This document shows, one piece after another, positions 13,301 through 24,559 of a stretch of 64,000 nucleotides of DNA. Made by a program: the position numbers and the translations under genes. The DNA comes from Torreya grandis. Taxonomy: Eukaryota; Streptophyta; Pinopsida; Cupressales; Taxaceae. The stretch covers positions 1-64,000 of the forward strand of contig JARHVA010004089.1 of the NCBI GenBank assembly GCA_037957365.1. Reading direction: 5' to 3'. Every line of letters starts with the position of its first letter. Within the stretch, counting starts at the first letter, position 1. The notes under the pieces are model-generated. The model did not search any database, was not told the DNA's origin, and saw only the letters and a list, made by a program, of their open reading frames with translations.

Positions 13301-13556
13301 AGGTAAACCTTAGACAAAAGTATGGTAAAGATGAAATCCAACATAGAATCCTTTCATAAGGAGATATATAAGATAGATACACTTGTGCTCACTACTACAT
13401 CATCCAAAATTGATAGCACCATATAATAAATCAAGTTAGCCATAAAAGGCTTTGAGCACTTCAATGCCAAACTCTAGGAGAATGTGCCTAAGTTCTGTGC
13501 TCCCAAGAGTTTGATGGCTTAGTTTGAGGGCAAAATAGAGTTTTTATATCAAGTAA
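10320..13556 (+). pseudogene. Long degraded frame of unknown function
   Basis: The + strand reads as protein for about 3.2 kb if stops and a few frame changes are ignored. A clean stretch runs from about 10340 to 10720, interrupted only by TGA, TAA and similar stops. Others run through 11604-11795, 11859-12119 and 12840-13115. The N-terminal third looks globular (for example the residues ARWCMRIYASHISRITGLPS near 10490-10550). The middle is Lys-rich and the later part is very acidic with likely coiled coils (12320-12490 and 12960-13075). No protease, RT, RNase H, integrase or zinc knuckle was found. It could be the frame of a non-autonomous element or a captured host sequence. I do not recognise the family. 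Confidence 0.5.
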
Positions 13557-14667
13557 AATGTTGGGGCCCTAACCCATTAGTAGAGTATTTATGTCAACTT
13601 GACATCCACCTCGGTGTGAGAAGATATTTTTGGTAAGTGGTTAGCCTTATGATTTTTATAGCTAGATGGAGGTCATAATGCAAATCTTTTACTAGCTGGT
13701 AAATGGCTAGCCATCTCCTAGATATTTAGGGCATCAATGAAGATCTGAAGAGACATGGTAAGTGTAGTGTGGAGTTTACAAATTCATGGAGCCAATGGTT
13801 ATAATGATGAAATTATAACTCAACACTCATCATGTAACTTCCACCCTAGTAAAGATGCTCTTGAAGGCTTATATAAAGAGCTTGAACTAGAAGATGAAAG
13901 TGAGAAAGAGAACTATAGCAAAGCTCTAGCAAAAAAACTTTGATGCCATGTTTTGTATAACTTAATTTAGTAGTCATTAAGGCTTAAAAATATAATGAAG
14001 GCCACTCTGACTCCACTTGTATGTGCCCAAGCTCATTTGTGACCCTTTGGGTTGTTAATACTATGTTTTGAATATAACTCTTACTATGGACTTTAAACAA
14101 TGATAATGGTGTTGCATTAAAATGTGTTATGTGTCTAGTTTTCATATTTTATAAAATTATTAATGTGATGCAAAGATTTGTGATGTCATACTTTTGATCT
14201 AATTGTGTGAATTGATGTTCATGTATTTTACTAGTTTGTTAATGAAATGGAGTCTCTACAATTTTTGTGGCATCATCATCATATTGCATGGAGGATAAAT
14301 ATAGATCTCTGCCAGTAACCCATTCCCTATTTAAATTACATCTATTTGGTATGAGTAAATTGAACCCCTTTAAGCACCTATATGACCCCAGGCTTAATCT
14401 AAGAAAGGCCTACACCTATGGATCTACCAATTTAAGTTTTTGGTACATTATTTAATTCCCCCTAGTGAATCTCATGCCATAGCATAAATATCCCAACATG
14501 GGCCCCAATTCATTCTCATTTGTGCTTTAGGTGAGTGCATGACTTGTACATTATGTGGATTGATGTCAGCGTAGTCGAGTGTTTAAATGTTGAGCACAAG
14601 GGGACTATCTTAGGCTTGCACCTGGTTGTAGTAAACTGAGACCTTAGACTTTCCAAAATAAATATGA
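13557..14667. other. Non-coding stretch before the E2 5' LTR remnant
   Basis: No recognisable gene. A TATA-like CTTATATAAAG lies at 13868-13878. The sequence stops resembling anything else in the window until the E2 LTR remnant begins near 14668. It may belong to the element carrying the preceding unknown frame and may have replaced the left part of the E2 5' LTR. Confidence 0.4.
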
Positions 14668-15745
14668 ACTCAATTTTTGAGCCACTTTGACAAAGTTAGG
14701 CATGGGAAATGAGGAGTTTAAAGATACCTAGGCATATGAATGATAGTTTCCACATAAATGTCAGATCATAGGAGTTTCTAAATGTAGGTAAGGTGTAAAA
14801 TGAGAATATCTAAAGCTATCATAGATAATTTATGATTGAGAAGGCCATTTTTCCTTTTTATGAAAATAAAAGTAGTTTTCAAGAATATGATCAAGGTGTC
14901 AAGTTGAGTTTTAACTCCTATGCCACTTGTAGGATGGAGCATCTTTAGATGAGACACACATAGATTTGGAAGTCTATTTAGATTGTTTCATAACTCCTTC
15001 TTGTTTGTAATTTCCATGTGGACACTTGGAAATATTCTCCTTCTACTCCCATCTCTCTCTTCCCCATTCTCTATACAAGTAGCCACTTTTAGCCTTGTAA
15101 TATATCCACATCTGGTATGGTGAAGCCCTTCTAGTTTGAATATTGATTTTGCCTTTGAATAAAATATTTTAAGCTGGTTTTAAGTTCTCAAATTATTTTT
15201 TAAGTATATGAAGTAGTTCATAGTTTAATGGCAAGTGATAGTTATCTCTCCTTTTGTTCATCTCACTCTTTGATGCTTTATGCAAGAAATATACCTTCTA
15301 GCAAGTCACGTGATGTGTACTTAGTTGTTTATGTGTATTTAAGTATAAAGAAGAGTACTAGTGTCTATAATCAGACCTTATATTCATCTACCTTGATAAA
15401 CACATGGCATCTTACCTTTATGTTGAGAAACTCATGTTAGAAGAACCTTGGGTGTTGAGATCAGTTTTGTAAATTGCCCTTTCATAGTGCAAGTTCAGGA
15501 AGTTTTGTGGAGTTAATATTGGTGTATCACCTATATTAGGTTAGTGTTAATATCCTTCTATCCATTTTCCTTCAAATCAAGTAGATTAGTGGCTATTTGT
15601 AGGTATGGTGCAAGGGAGTTATCCCTTCAATCTAGAGACTCATCTCTCCCATAGGTCACCCATTAATTGAGATATGTTTCCATGTTACATCAAAATGAAG
15701 GAGGCTAGAGTAAACCTCTTTTGGGTGTAAATTTGATAGATAAAA
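14668..15745 (+). repeat. E2 5' LTR, 3' part only
   Basis: Aligns by eye along its whole length with 51378-52464, including the shared block AGTTAGGCATGGGAAATGAG (near 14696 and 51408). The similarity fades left of about 14668, so most of the expected 3.9-kb LTR is missing or replaced here. The right end (GATAGATAAAAA) is a decayed form of GATTGATAACAACA in the other copy. Confidence 0.82.
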
Positions 15746-15749
15746 ATTT

Positions 15750-15764
15750 TGGTACACCCAGTGG
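15750..15764 (+). other. Primer-binding site of E2
   Basis: TGGTACACCCAGTGG directly follows the 5' LTR remnant. It resembles the sites of E1, E3 and E4 at the equivalent position, which supports the LTR boundary and the + orientation. Confidence 0.7.
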
Positions 15765-16017
15765 AATTCATATTCTAAAAAAAATTCAAAGGTAGATGTT
15801 GACCTTGGCAAATTTGAAGTTGTAAAGATTCCTTCATACAATATCTGGCAACTCTAGCACTCATTGGCTCTTGGTTGCAAACTATTACTTCATTTTCATG
15901 TCTAAATTAAATACAATATATTAAACTAAAGGCATTCCATTTTAATTTTTGAAGTGACCTTACTATTATCTTAGATCAAAGAGGCTTACTAACACTCATC
16001 CATACTCCAAGAAATCT

Positions 16018-17240
16018 TTGGCTACTCACTTACCTATTAGGAGATTTTTTTTGGGTCTAACTTGTAAGATGATAGCCCCAAGGAACCTACCCTTTTTTGC
16101 CTTTAATGGGCATAGTCCTTTATCACTTTATCATGATAAATCCATCCCTATGTTATCCCTCAAAAGTGTACCTTCATACATGGGAGAAGCTGCTACTACT
16201 CTTATTGAACACAAGAAATATTGCCAATTTTTGCAATATACATAACATCAATGAAGAGGAAATTGATATTAGATTATTGGATTTTTATTTCAAGGGAAAA
16301 TAACTTGATTGGTATGACACTTTGGCTCCCAGCTCTATCACTACTTAGGATGAATTGGGTGATGTCTTGAGAAGGAGATTTGAAAATAAATTTGACCACT
16401 TATCCTTGATCGAGTAGCTGACTATAATAAAGAGAGCACCTCAAGAATCCATTCAAGACTTCATCATAAGATTCCAAAAGACTTAGGATAAGATTCCATT
16501 ATTTTTAAGGCCTAATACCCATCATGATTTTTTTACTACCTCAAAGATTTAAATTGTGATATATCCATGATGCTTCAATCTATGGGAGGGGATACTTTGC
16601 ATCATACCTATGCGACTACCATAAAAGTTGAGAATTGTCTTATTCAAGTTGATAAGATAGCCCCTAGACCTTCCATACTTTTGTTTCCTAATGTGAAATC
16701 TCCTATGTCTACCATTTCTTCTATTCCCATACCCAAGCATAATCAAGTTGTCCCTAATTAGCCAAATAAGCAAAATGAAGAACATATGATTAAGACTCTT
16801 AGAGAAGAGGTTCAAACTCTTAAGAGGCCACAACAGTAATATAAATGGAGGTATTTTTAAGGCCCTTACTATCCCTACCAATCTTATCAAACTCCTAGAA
16901 AACCTTTTTAAGTTCAATGCCAAGGATAGGGGTAGCTAACTCAAATGAGGCAACACAATGGACAAAAATACAATGCTCCTTATAATTCAAAAGTACTTGT
17001 ACATGTCCAAAACAACCTTGTACAAGATAATGGAGAGAAACCTTCATAGTAGTAGCCTCATGACTCTTCTACTTATGCAAATGAAGCATTTAATCAAGCT
17101 TATATGGCTCAATGGGTAAAAATTCCTTCCATTACTCAAGAGGAGATGCTCAATAAAATGTTTTTTGATGAACTACTATCAAGAGGACTCATATGCAATT
17201 AACTAGCAAGGTAACTTGAACATTGGATCAAGCTCCATAG
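16018..17240 (+). pseudogene. gag: E2 gag (retrotransposon gag domain)
   Basis: Degraded Ty3/gypsy gag. The best-preserved part lies at 16350-16500, with a FENKFDHLSL block followed by TIIKRAPQESIQDFIIRFQK. The latter aligns with the minus-strand E3 gag at 46629-46500 (MIKRHPNESMKDFNERFQRT). Upstream residues (near 16205-16310) match the E3 gag segment ending in LKGKALDW. Frameshifts near 16215 and several TAG or TAA stops break it. Downstream (16560-16760) the homology to E3 gag continues through ENCLIQVDKIAPRP. A Gln/Asn-rich tail follows. The true start is unclear, since there is no good ATG upstream. The product would package the element RNA in particles, but it is dead here. Confidence 0.78.
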
Positions 17241-18020
17241 TTGCAAATACAAGGTCAAAAAAGAGAGCGGTTGAAGAAGTATAAAGGACAAGTGATGGCC
17301 CAAATATGAACTCTCAAACACCTCAAGGATTAGGTATGTCAAATGCAGCCCCCATTTCTTAGGTAATTAAGAAAACTCATAATGTTAGATCTCCTTCTAT
17401 GCTTTCTCCTATGAATCAAGTGACACAAGCTAGTGGTAGTGCTATATCTCCTAAAGTACATGACAAAGTTGGTATCTCTCCTATGGATATTTTTGAGTAG
17501 ATGAAGAAGGTTCATGTAAGAATCCCAATGTGGGAAACATTTTCCATCCCTAAATAAAGATACTTGCTCCTAAATGACCTCTCCAATCTCAATTCACCAT
17601 CTAGGTAGCCTACTAAAAGAGGGGAAATTTTGACAAATGAGTTGAAGACCAAGGATGGGAAGCCAATAAAAACTGAAATAAAGGATAAACCTCCTTGATT
17701 TTACCTCTCTATCATCATTGAAGACTCATTGGTACATAATTGTTTGATTTATTATGGAGCAAGTACATCATTCATGCCTAAATAAGTAGCAAACAAGATG
17801 AAGTTGAAGTATGAGTCACACTCCAAGGAGGTGTTTCAATTGGATGGATCAATTTCCAATATGGTTGACATTATCAAAGGTTTGCAGCTCACTCTCCATG
17901 CTCATTTTACATTTTATATCTCCCAAGGTGTGGTGGTTGTATATATGCCACCTTCATTTGTCCTTTGCTTATCAAGGGACTTCACTACTAATATTAGAGG
18001 GTACTTTACATTAGATTGAT
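17241..18020 (+). pseudogene. E2 aspartic protease (retropepsin), broken
   Basis: Homologous to the E3 protease on the minus strand at 45376-45010. The shared signature is VHNC-two residues-active site-GAS, followed by MPK, VANK and YE-HSK. The expected catalytic Asp is replaced: the codon at 17750-17752 reads TAT (Tyr), and the next residue is also Tyr. The active-site loop is therefore YYGAS instead of DSGAS. Stops at the codon after MPK and elsewhere confirm inactivation. The C-terminal part includes CLSRDFTTNIRGY, which E3 shares as CLSRDFTVKIRGY. Confidence 0.8.
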
Positions 18021-19110
18021 CATATATGGAATTTTGGGTGAGGTATGGTGCTAAAGTATCTATCGAGGCTGAACCTTTTCCCAATTTTCATGTAGATTCT
18101 TATGTACCTAATACATCAAACATGAACTTCAACATCAATGAAGAAGACCATCCTAGTGACCAATAATATTTGACACCTCTTGATGGTATATCTAACCTAT
18201 ATCTTGATGAGTGAGGAGATAATAAACATAGGTTTAATCCATATAATCTCATTGAAGAGATAGGTCTTGGCACATACATCATACACGAAGAAGATGAGTA
18301 TCTTGAGGTAAGTCTTGATGATGCCCTTCAACAAGAAACATGGAGTAACTATTTTTTACATATGGATGATGATGGTGATATTACAAGTGTACTAAATCAT
18401 GATAGTAATAAGATTATGTATTTATGCCTAAAAATAAGAGGAGACTTATGATAATGATAGTATATAGGAATGTGATGACCTATGGTAGCAAACCATGCCA
18501 TAATGTAAGAGTTAAAACACACAAGTACGCTTGTTCCTCCTTAAATGAAGCATGATCTTGATGATAAGTTCAATGGTGGACCTCGTGAGCATAAATAATA
18601 TTGTGAAAACCTTGTCAAGTAGATTGAAATATTGAATGAATGTAACAAGCTTAAGGTATAAGTCTATATGGGTAAGAAGCAACATAGGCCTCAATATGAT
18701 CTTGAGTCACTTGTAGATGTGTTTGGATAGAAAGAAGGAAATTTTGATGCTTTTAAACATTAAACACATCATAATATAAATGAATATGAAGTTGAGAAAG
18801 GTTTCATGACTCCCAAAGAAAAAATTGAGAAGTGCCAAAGGAGCATGAAAGAGACCAAACATGATGCAATGTCAAGTAGACCTCAAAGAAAGATAAAAGG
18901 ACCATTCAAAGGAGTCTTAAGTGATGCACTTGTAGCTAGTAGAGGCCTCATGAGTGGTAAGTCATTTGATCACCTTTAAAATCAAGTTTTCTTTGATAAA
19001 CATCCATCATATGGTGATTTTTTCTCATGGAGAAGTTGTGACTCTAGAAAAATTGTTTTTGACCCTAATTAAAGCAATAAGGATTGTTTCATCACCTCAA
19101 ACATGTTTTT
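18021..19110 (+). pseudogene. E2 region downstream of protease, no pol
   Basis: The first 300 bases continue the linker that E3 has between protease and its first RNase H. LDGISNLYLDE here pairs with LEGISNLFIDN in E3, and GTYIIHEED with GVYCIHEND. The E3-like RNase H, RT, second RNase H and integrase domains that should follow are absent. Instead, a hydrophilic coding-like frame with Gln-to-stop changes runs to about 19110, with Lys-rich sequence near 18830-18900. I do not recognise this last part. The junction near 18330 marks where pol was lost or replaced in the E2 lineage. Confidence 0.6.
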
Positions 19111-19349
19111 AGGTTTGTATATAGTAGTTTAGGTTGTTATTTTGAGTCTTTTGTGTGTTATTTTTCCTAAATGTATTTGGCATAGTGTTTTTGCTTGTTG
19201 TTTTATGGTGTGAAGTGAGTTATAAGTCTTTAAAGGCATGTCAGTTTTAGTTTGTAGCATAAGGGTGACTCCATTTCCTAATAGGAGGATAAGGCCCCTG
19301 ATCTATTAGCATCATAGGCATGTTACCCCTATGAATCACTAAATTATTG
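19111..19349 (+). other. E2 3' untranslated region before 3' LTR
   Basis: Non-coding. It contains a purine-rich stretch AATAGGAGGATAAGG (19279-19293) that may be the polypurine tract, although it lies 56 bases before the LTR start. The last 30 bases resemble the same place in E1 (GAATCACTAAATTAT here, GAGTCACTATTTCAT in E1), which supports a shared ancestry of the two ends. Confidence 0.5.
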
Positions 19350-19638
19350 ACCAAATTTTGACCCCAAGTCAAAATGGGTCAACCCCTATAAGTTGAAACT
19401 TTTCATAGGGTTATTAAATCTTGTATGTGTTCTTGTTATGGTCTTAAATTGTCCTAAATAGTCTCCATATGGTCACATTAGTCTTTTTCTAACCTTGCCT
19501 AAGGTTTGGTCTCATGTGTAATTGTCCATTCTTAGGGGTCATTCATAAGGTCTTGGTGTTATAAAATATATTCAAAGGTTTGATATGGTTTAGAGTTATT
19601 ATACAAAGTTATTTATGTGTCTTTAAGGTCATAATATC
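19350..19638 (+). repeat. E2 3' LTR, first piece
   Basis: Starts TGACCAAATTTTGACC, like the E1 LTR start. Similarity to E1 runs for about 55 bases and then fades. The piece ends with ATATC (19634-19638), the target duplicated by E4, and continues at 36177. Confidence 0.7.
19634..19638. repeat. Target-site duplication of E4 (ATATC)
   Basis: ATATC here is repeated exactly at 36172-36176, directly outside the two LTRs of E4. This fixes both ends of E4 and shows that 19638 and 36177 were adjacent before it inserted. Confidence 0.9.
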
Positions 19639-20832
19639 TATGAACTAGGAATTTTACTAAGAAGAAGAGATTGTTATTATGTTAGTGAATGAAATCAAAT
19701 AAAAAACACACTAAACTAACATCTTCATGCCTAGTTACTCAGGTGAGCTTAGTGAAGAAAGATAAATGAACAAAGCACAATTAAAATGCAAGAAAACACA
19801 CATTTCTTACCTTCCTTGATGCTCCAAGAGTATTATTTGATTGGATTTCTCAATTTGTGCTCATGAAGTCCTCATCAATGGAAGCTTGGCTACCTCCATC
19901 TCTCATTGGCACTTTTGGCTTTGGCTTAGCTTGGCTTGGCTTGAAATCAATTTAGCATGGTAACATTAGTTAGCATGAAGATTTTAGAACCAATCATGCA
20001 TTATAAATTTGCACAAATTAAGCTTTTGAAGATATTTGAGCATAATAATTTTGCACCAAAATAGCTTATAAATGATGTGGTAAGGCCTCCTATTTATATA
20101 TTTTTGAGATTAATCAAAATCAACCTAAACCATCCATTTCAGGATTGAGATGTGTGGCTAAGGATTAATCTAATTTTGCATTTAAATTTAATAAATAGGC
20201 TCATCAATATTTGAGATAGAGGATCAATTAAGAGGCATGGAGGGCATGAATCTTGATATTTGTGACATTATGGCCTAAGGATGTCTTCCTAAGAAATGAG
20301 GTCACCTGATGATTAGATATTCAATATTCATTTCCAAAACAAATTATTCAACAAGTTTTCATAGAATTATTGATTAGGCTCTAATTTAGTTTAATTATCT
20401 CCTAAGCATGTTTAAGCACTTTGTGCATAAATTACTCAAATTGATCAAAATACCTTATTATTGGTCCAAAATTTGACTGGATTAGAATTAAAATGTGATT
20501 TCAGATGTGTTGGATCCTTTATCCCATTTAGGATGTTACCAACAACAAATAATAAAGGTACACGTCTCATACAATAAATTTAATAGGAAAGAACAATCCA
20601 GAGCACCCAGGTGTAAAATTAGCATTTTGACTCAAAATGATCTAATCAAAGTTAGTTGGCCCATAAATTGCATTACCTATTTGGTGATACCCTAGCCAAA
20701 AGTGGCACTTGAATATGTCGATCTCAACTCATTTAATTTGCTTTAGTGTTTTTATGTCAAATTGTGCACGTTGATGGAAATTGGTTTAAACCCTGGTTGG
20801 AGGTCATTGGTGGCCAGATTTAGGTGTCTATA
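19639..20832 (-). repeat. 3' LTR of E4
   Basis: Direct copy of 34960-36171, 1194 versus 1212 bp. In this copy both terminal dinucleotides have decayed: the + strand ends read TATGAAC and GTCTATA where the other copy has TGTGAAC and GTCTACA. A TATA-like sequence, TATATAAATAGG on the minus strand (20089-20100), is the likely promoter. A short run of CTTGG units lies near 19925. Confidence 0.93.
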
Positions 20833-20846
20833 GTTTACCCCTATTT
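20833..20846 (-). other. Polypurine tract of E4
   Basis: On the minus strand AAATAGGGGTAAAC directly precedes the 3' LTR start, the expected place and base composition for plus-strand priming. Confidence 0.65.
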
Positions 20847-21105
20847 GGGAAGTAGTTACAAGATATAAGCACAATAACATCTTCTCAAAGAATGAAAAGG
20901 TCTTGTTTGCCTAAAATTACAATGATGATAAAATAATTTTATGATGCCCCCTTGAGGGAACGATTGGCACAAGTAAGTCGGTAAACTATCCCATAAAAAG
21001 AAAGAAGTAAAATTATGAGACTAAAGAAAGGAAAGATATGGGGTGAAAACACAATCATTTTTAAAAATTAGTCAAAATCACTGAGAATGCAAGTTTGATG
21101 GTGTA

Positions 21106-21378
21106 AAATGCTTTTCCCAAAGGTGGTTATAAGCATTATACCCCGATAGTGCAAATGTGGTATGATAACACAATGATTTGCCCAAAGGCAGTTATAATCA
21201 TTGAGAAAATAGAGCTGCCCCAGTTATGATAGATAAATAAGATAACAACATGCCCCTGTATGGGTAGAAAAAAGGAAGTGGTGACAATACAATGGTTTTC
21301 CCAAAGGTGGTTATAATCATTGAGAAATGCAGGTGGGATGGTGTGTAATGATTTGCCCATAGGCGGTTATAATCATTA
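21106..21378. repeat. Cluster of four 33-nt hairpins with a conserved loop
   Basis: Four units at 21106-21138, 21171-21203, 21290-21322 and 21346-21378 each have an arm, a 17-nt loop close to TKCCCAAAGGYGGTTAT, and a matching arm. Three units have 8-bp arms and the first has 7 bp. Arms differ but stay complementary: AATGCTT with AAGCATT, CAATGATT with AATCATTG, CAATGGTT with AATCATTG (one G-T pair), and TAATGATT with AATCATTA. The loop itself can form a small inner stem (TGCC with GGCA in the second unit). The third and fourth units, and a decayed copy plus the first, form two related pairs joined by a similar spacer with the block GATGGTGT and followed by ACCCCGAT. Confidence 0.82.
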
Positions 21379-22366
21379 GACCCCGATTATGGAAAACATA
21401 ATAAAATTGGTCAAGGATGATGATAACTTAACATAGAGGGTAATGATGAATTAAAACAACCTACTAGTAGGGAGATGCTCATCTAAACTAATAAAAGTTG
21501 AAATTTTTTCATGGTTAATTACTCTATTTGGGATATGATTAGGATTGAATCAAGATGTCGGTGCTAAAGAGATGTTGATGCCACAATTGATAAATAGACT
21601 TCTTGAAGCTAAAGTTTTTTATAGCACGTGTCGATAGGTATCATGGTATAACATCATGAGGACTCGGCCGAAATATACATAAGGACTGACTCCCATAATC
21701 CAATACTCAATAAAAAACAATGCACCAATGATAGAAACCATGATGACAATGTAAGCATATGAATATAGATATATTCAAGTGTAAGTGTGGGCAAGGAATC
21801 ACCCAACGAAAACATATAAACTAAATCGCGAAAACAGTGCTGAAAACAAACAAATAGGCACATAAATAAAACAACAAAGAAATAAATAAAGAAACACTCA
21901 ATAGAAACCATACAAACATTGCCCCTAGAAAATAGGTGATAAAAATAAACAAAATGGGGGAATAGAAGAAAAGAAAGGGGGTGGTTGAGTTGTCTCTATA
22001 TGCACTAGGCAAGTGGATGTTGCCTACATAGTTATATGGATGTAATATCGAACAAAAACTTCAAGTTGAATGTAGTTCTCCCAAGGAATGGGAAGAAAAA
22101 TGATAACTGGTGAAAAAAATAGAATAGATCTGATAGAATAATAGGAATGGTCTTTCAAAATGGCAAGTGCATGAGAGAGAAGGCTGAAAAGGATGGGGAA
22201 ACTAAGTGACAAGTGGTTTACTTACAACTTAGTAAGGGTTACTAGAATCCTTAAGGCAAAGAAATGGTCAATGTTTTTAGTTTTTTCTAATGATTTTACA
22301 AATGTTTTTGGAAATTTTTGAAGTATCTCAAGTCAATCAAGAATGACAAAACAATAAATGGTTCAA

Positions 22367-22633
22367 GCTCACAAAATGGTGAGAGAATTCAAACTTAGGT
22401 TGCTCATAAAATGGTGAGAGAATTTAAACTTAGGTTGCTCACAAAATGGTGAGAGAATTCAAACTTAGGTTGCTCATAAAATGGTGAGAGCATTCAAACT
22501 TAGGTTTCTCAAAAAATGGTGATAGCATGGAAACTTAGGGTGCTCGTAAAATGGTGAGAGCATGGAAACTTAGGGAGCTCACAAAATGGTGAGAGCATTT
22601 AAACTTAGTTGCTCATAAAATAGTGAGAGCATT
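22367..22633. repeat. 35-bp tandem array, about 7.6 copies
   Basis: Head-to-tail units of 35 bp beginning GCTCACAAAATGGTGAGAG, followed by a variable AATTCAAACTTAGGTT-like tail. Each unit contains a small hairpin: CTCAC or CTCAT, loop AAAATG, then GTGAG. Right-hand units drift, to CTCGT and to a shortened last unit. It sits between pol and 3' LTR of E4. Confidence 0.9.
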
Positions 22634-22850
22634 ATGAAAAGGGTGACTGAGCTAACCTCAACAAGTATCGAGTAGTACCTACATAGTCCTAGAGTAGGAC
22701 CTCAAGTCACTATAGTTATGCCCTATAGTGAAGGAATTTGACTAGTGTAGCAATCAATTCAAAAAAATAGGCACAGTTGGTAAAAATTCATTGTATGCCA
22801 TGGGAAGTGGCAAGTTGGTATGTCAAATCTTAATAAACAAATGTTTCCCC

Positions 22851-22934
22851 TAGATTTCCCATAGGTAGTTATAACTTAGACACAAGGTCATAGATCAATG
22901 GTACTAATTTGTCAAAAGGTGGTTACAATTAGTA
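22851..22934. repeat. Second pair of the 33-nt hairpin
   Basis: The unit at 22902-22934 has perfect arms TACTAATT and AATTAGTA around loop TGTCAAAAGGTGGTTAC. The stem differs completely from those of the first cluster, yet arm and loop lengths are the same. A weaker neighbour at about 22851-22879 (loop near TCCCATAGGTAGTTATA) has imperfect arms. Confidence 0.75.
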
Positions 22935-23245
22935 GCAAGACTAGTGATAATAAAGGAATAACAAATGAAGGATGCAACTGCAAAACTTCTATCACACTAC
23001 TCCAAAATATGATCTCTATCTAAAGTACTTGAACCAACTGATGAAATTGATCAGACTCCTCGATGTTAAATATGCATAACAAATGGAAAAAACAAAGGTC
23101 AAATAGGTTATGCTTTAGAACACACTGGGTTGATAGGTCAGAAATGTAAAGTGTATATAGCTAAGAAGATGGATAAAAATGATATTTTTACAAATAAGAA
23201 TAGTGATAAAATGGCATAACTAAAATGGTCCTTATAGACAATACA

Positions 23246-24420
23246 CCTTAGCACTCAAGCATAGTACACTTAAGGTGAATAATATTCATTAGCTTAGGAA
23301 GTTCATCTCCATCTAGTGTGGCAAGCTTGTATGATCTTGATCCATAATTTGTAGTAATGATGAAAGGCCCTATCTAGTTTGGTTTAAATTTACCTTTATG
23401 CTTATTCTCACTTGTGGCATTATTTTGGTTTTCTTTAAGAATAAGATCACCAATTTCAAAAAAATTATATTTTACATGGCAATTGTAGTGGCCTTTGAGT
23501 CAGTTTTGATATGCCTGAAGATTGTTGAGTGTAGCTATGCACTTCTCATCAAGTAGGTCTAGCTCTTGTATGTGAGCTACTTGATATTTATGATCATCTA
23601 AGACATACTTGAAAAAGATGTGCAGTGATGGAAATTTGACCTCAATGGGAAGGATGGCTTCAGTACCATAAATAAGTGAGTATGGAGTGTCTCCTATGGG
23701 GGTACTATGATTAGTATGGTATGCCAAAAGGGTAGGTAATATTTGTAGGTGTCAATCATGATCGACATCATTGACAATATTTTTGAGAATATTGACAATG
23801 GTTTTATTTGATGCTTTGGCTTGGCCATTACCTTGAGGGTAATATGTTGTAAAAAAATGTTGTGTGATGTTATATTCAATACATAGTTGGTCTACATCCT
23901 TGTTCTAGAATGATCCTCCATTATTAGATATAATGTTAGATGGAATACTGTAGTGACAAATGAGATGGTTGAAGATGAATTTGGAAATTTGCTTTCTAGT
24001 CATGTAAGTGAGGGGTATAGTTTTAACCCACTTAGTGAAATACTCAGTGGTGGTAAGGATATGTTTATGGCCATCAGATGAAGTGGGGTTGATATTCCCA
24101 ATGAGCTCAAGTCCCAATGTATCAAATATCCATGGTGTCAACATTAATTTCAAATTTTGGGTTGGGGCATGAATTAAATTAGCATACTATTGACATTTGT
24201 CACACTTCTTTACATATACAACTATATCTACATCCATCATGGGCCAATAATAACTAGTACACAATAGATTTTTAGATAGGACTACCCTGCTATATGGAGC
24301 TCCACATACTCCTTCATGAACTTCTCTTAACACTAGTGTAGACTCTACCAAAGTTAAACAATGAAGTAGAGTTTCATCAAAACTACGGTGGTAAGGGTGG
24401 ATCCAAGTAAAGTATAATGA
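23246..24420 (-). pseudogene. E4 integrase, catalytically broken
   Basis: Inserts element cDNA into host DNA. The N-terminal zinc-binding part reads HEGVCG (near 24325) through YYWPMMD to CDKCQ (near 24200). The core follows at 24153-23905 (LELIGNINPTSSDGHKHILT, then EYFTKWV). The second Asp of the DDE triad is Asn (codon 23923-23925, in SNNG), and the Glu is Lys (codon 23815-23817, in QAKASNK). Both are G-to-A changes on the coding strand. The C-terminal end has GPFIITTNYG and the closing HLK motif near 23265. Many further stops. Order and motifs are typical of Ty3/gypsy. Confidence 0.9.
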
Positions 24421-24559
24421 TGAATATAGGCTTTAGTTTGTTTTTGAGATAGGTTAGGTGGTATAACTTGGTCATGAAGGTAGTTGTAAAGGTTAGAGTA
24501 TCAGATATAATTAAGACCAACAATATCATAAATCATTGCAATGGTTGATGATTCATGCG

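Larger units (their letters stand above)
20847..23245 (-). other. E4 3' untranslated region with structured repeats
   Basis: No coding frame beyond chance. It holds at least six copies of a 33-nt hairpin (21107-21378 and 22851-22934) and a 35-bp tandem array (22367-22633), both described separately. In Tat-branch elements the space between integrase and 3' LTR is known to be variable and often to contain tandem repeats, so the position fits the family. Confidence 0.75.

Noticed and set aside
13868..13878. TATA-like site as a host gene promoter
   Set aside because: No supported gene follows, and AT-rich DNA gives many such matches.
16549..16923. 124-codon minus-strand frame
   Set aside because: Antisense to E2 gag, which is supported by homology to E3 gag. 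No domain in the minus frame.
22367..22633. CRISPR-like array
   Set aside because: Units are head-to-tail 35-bp repeats without unique spacers, in a plant transposon.
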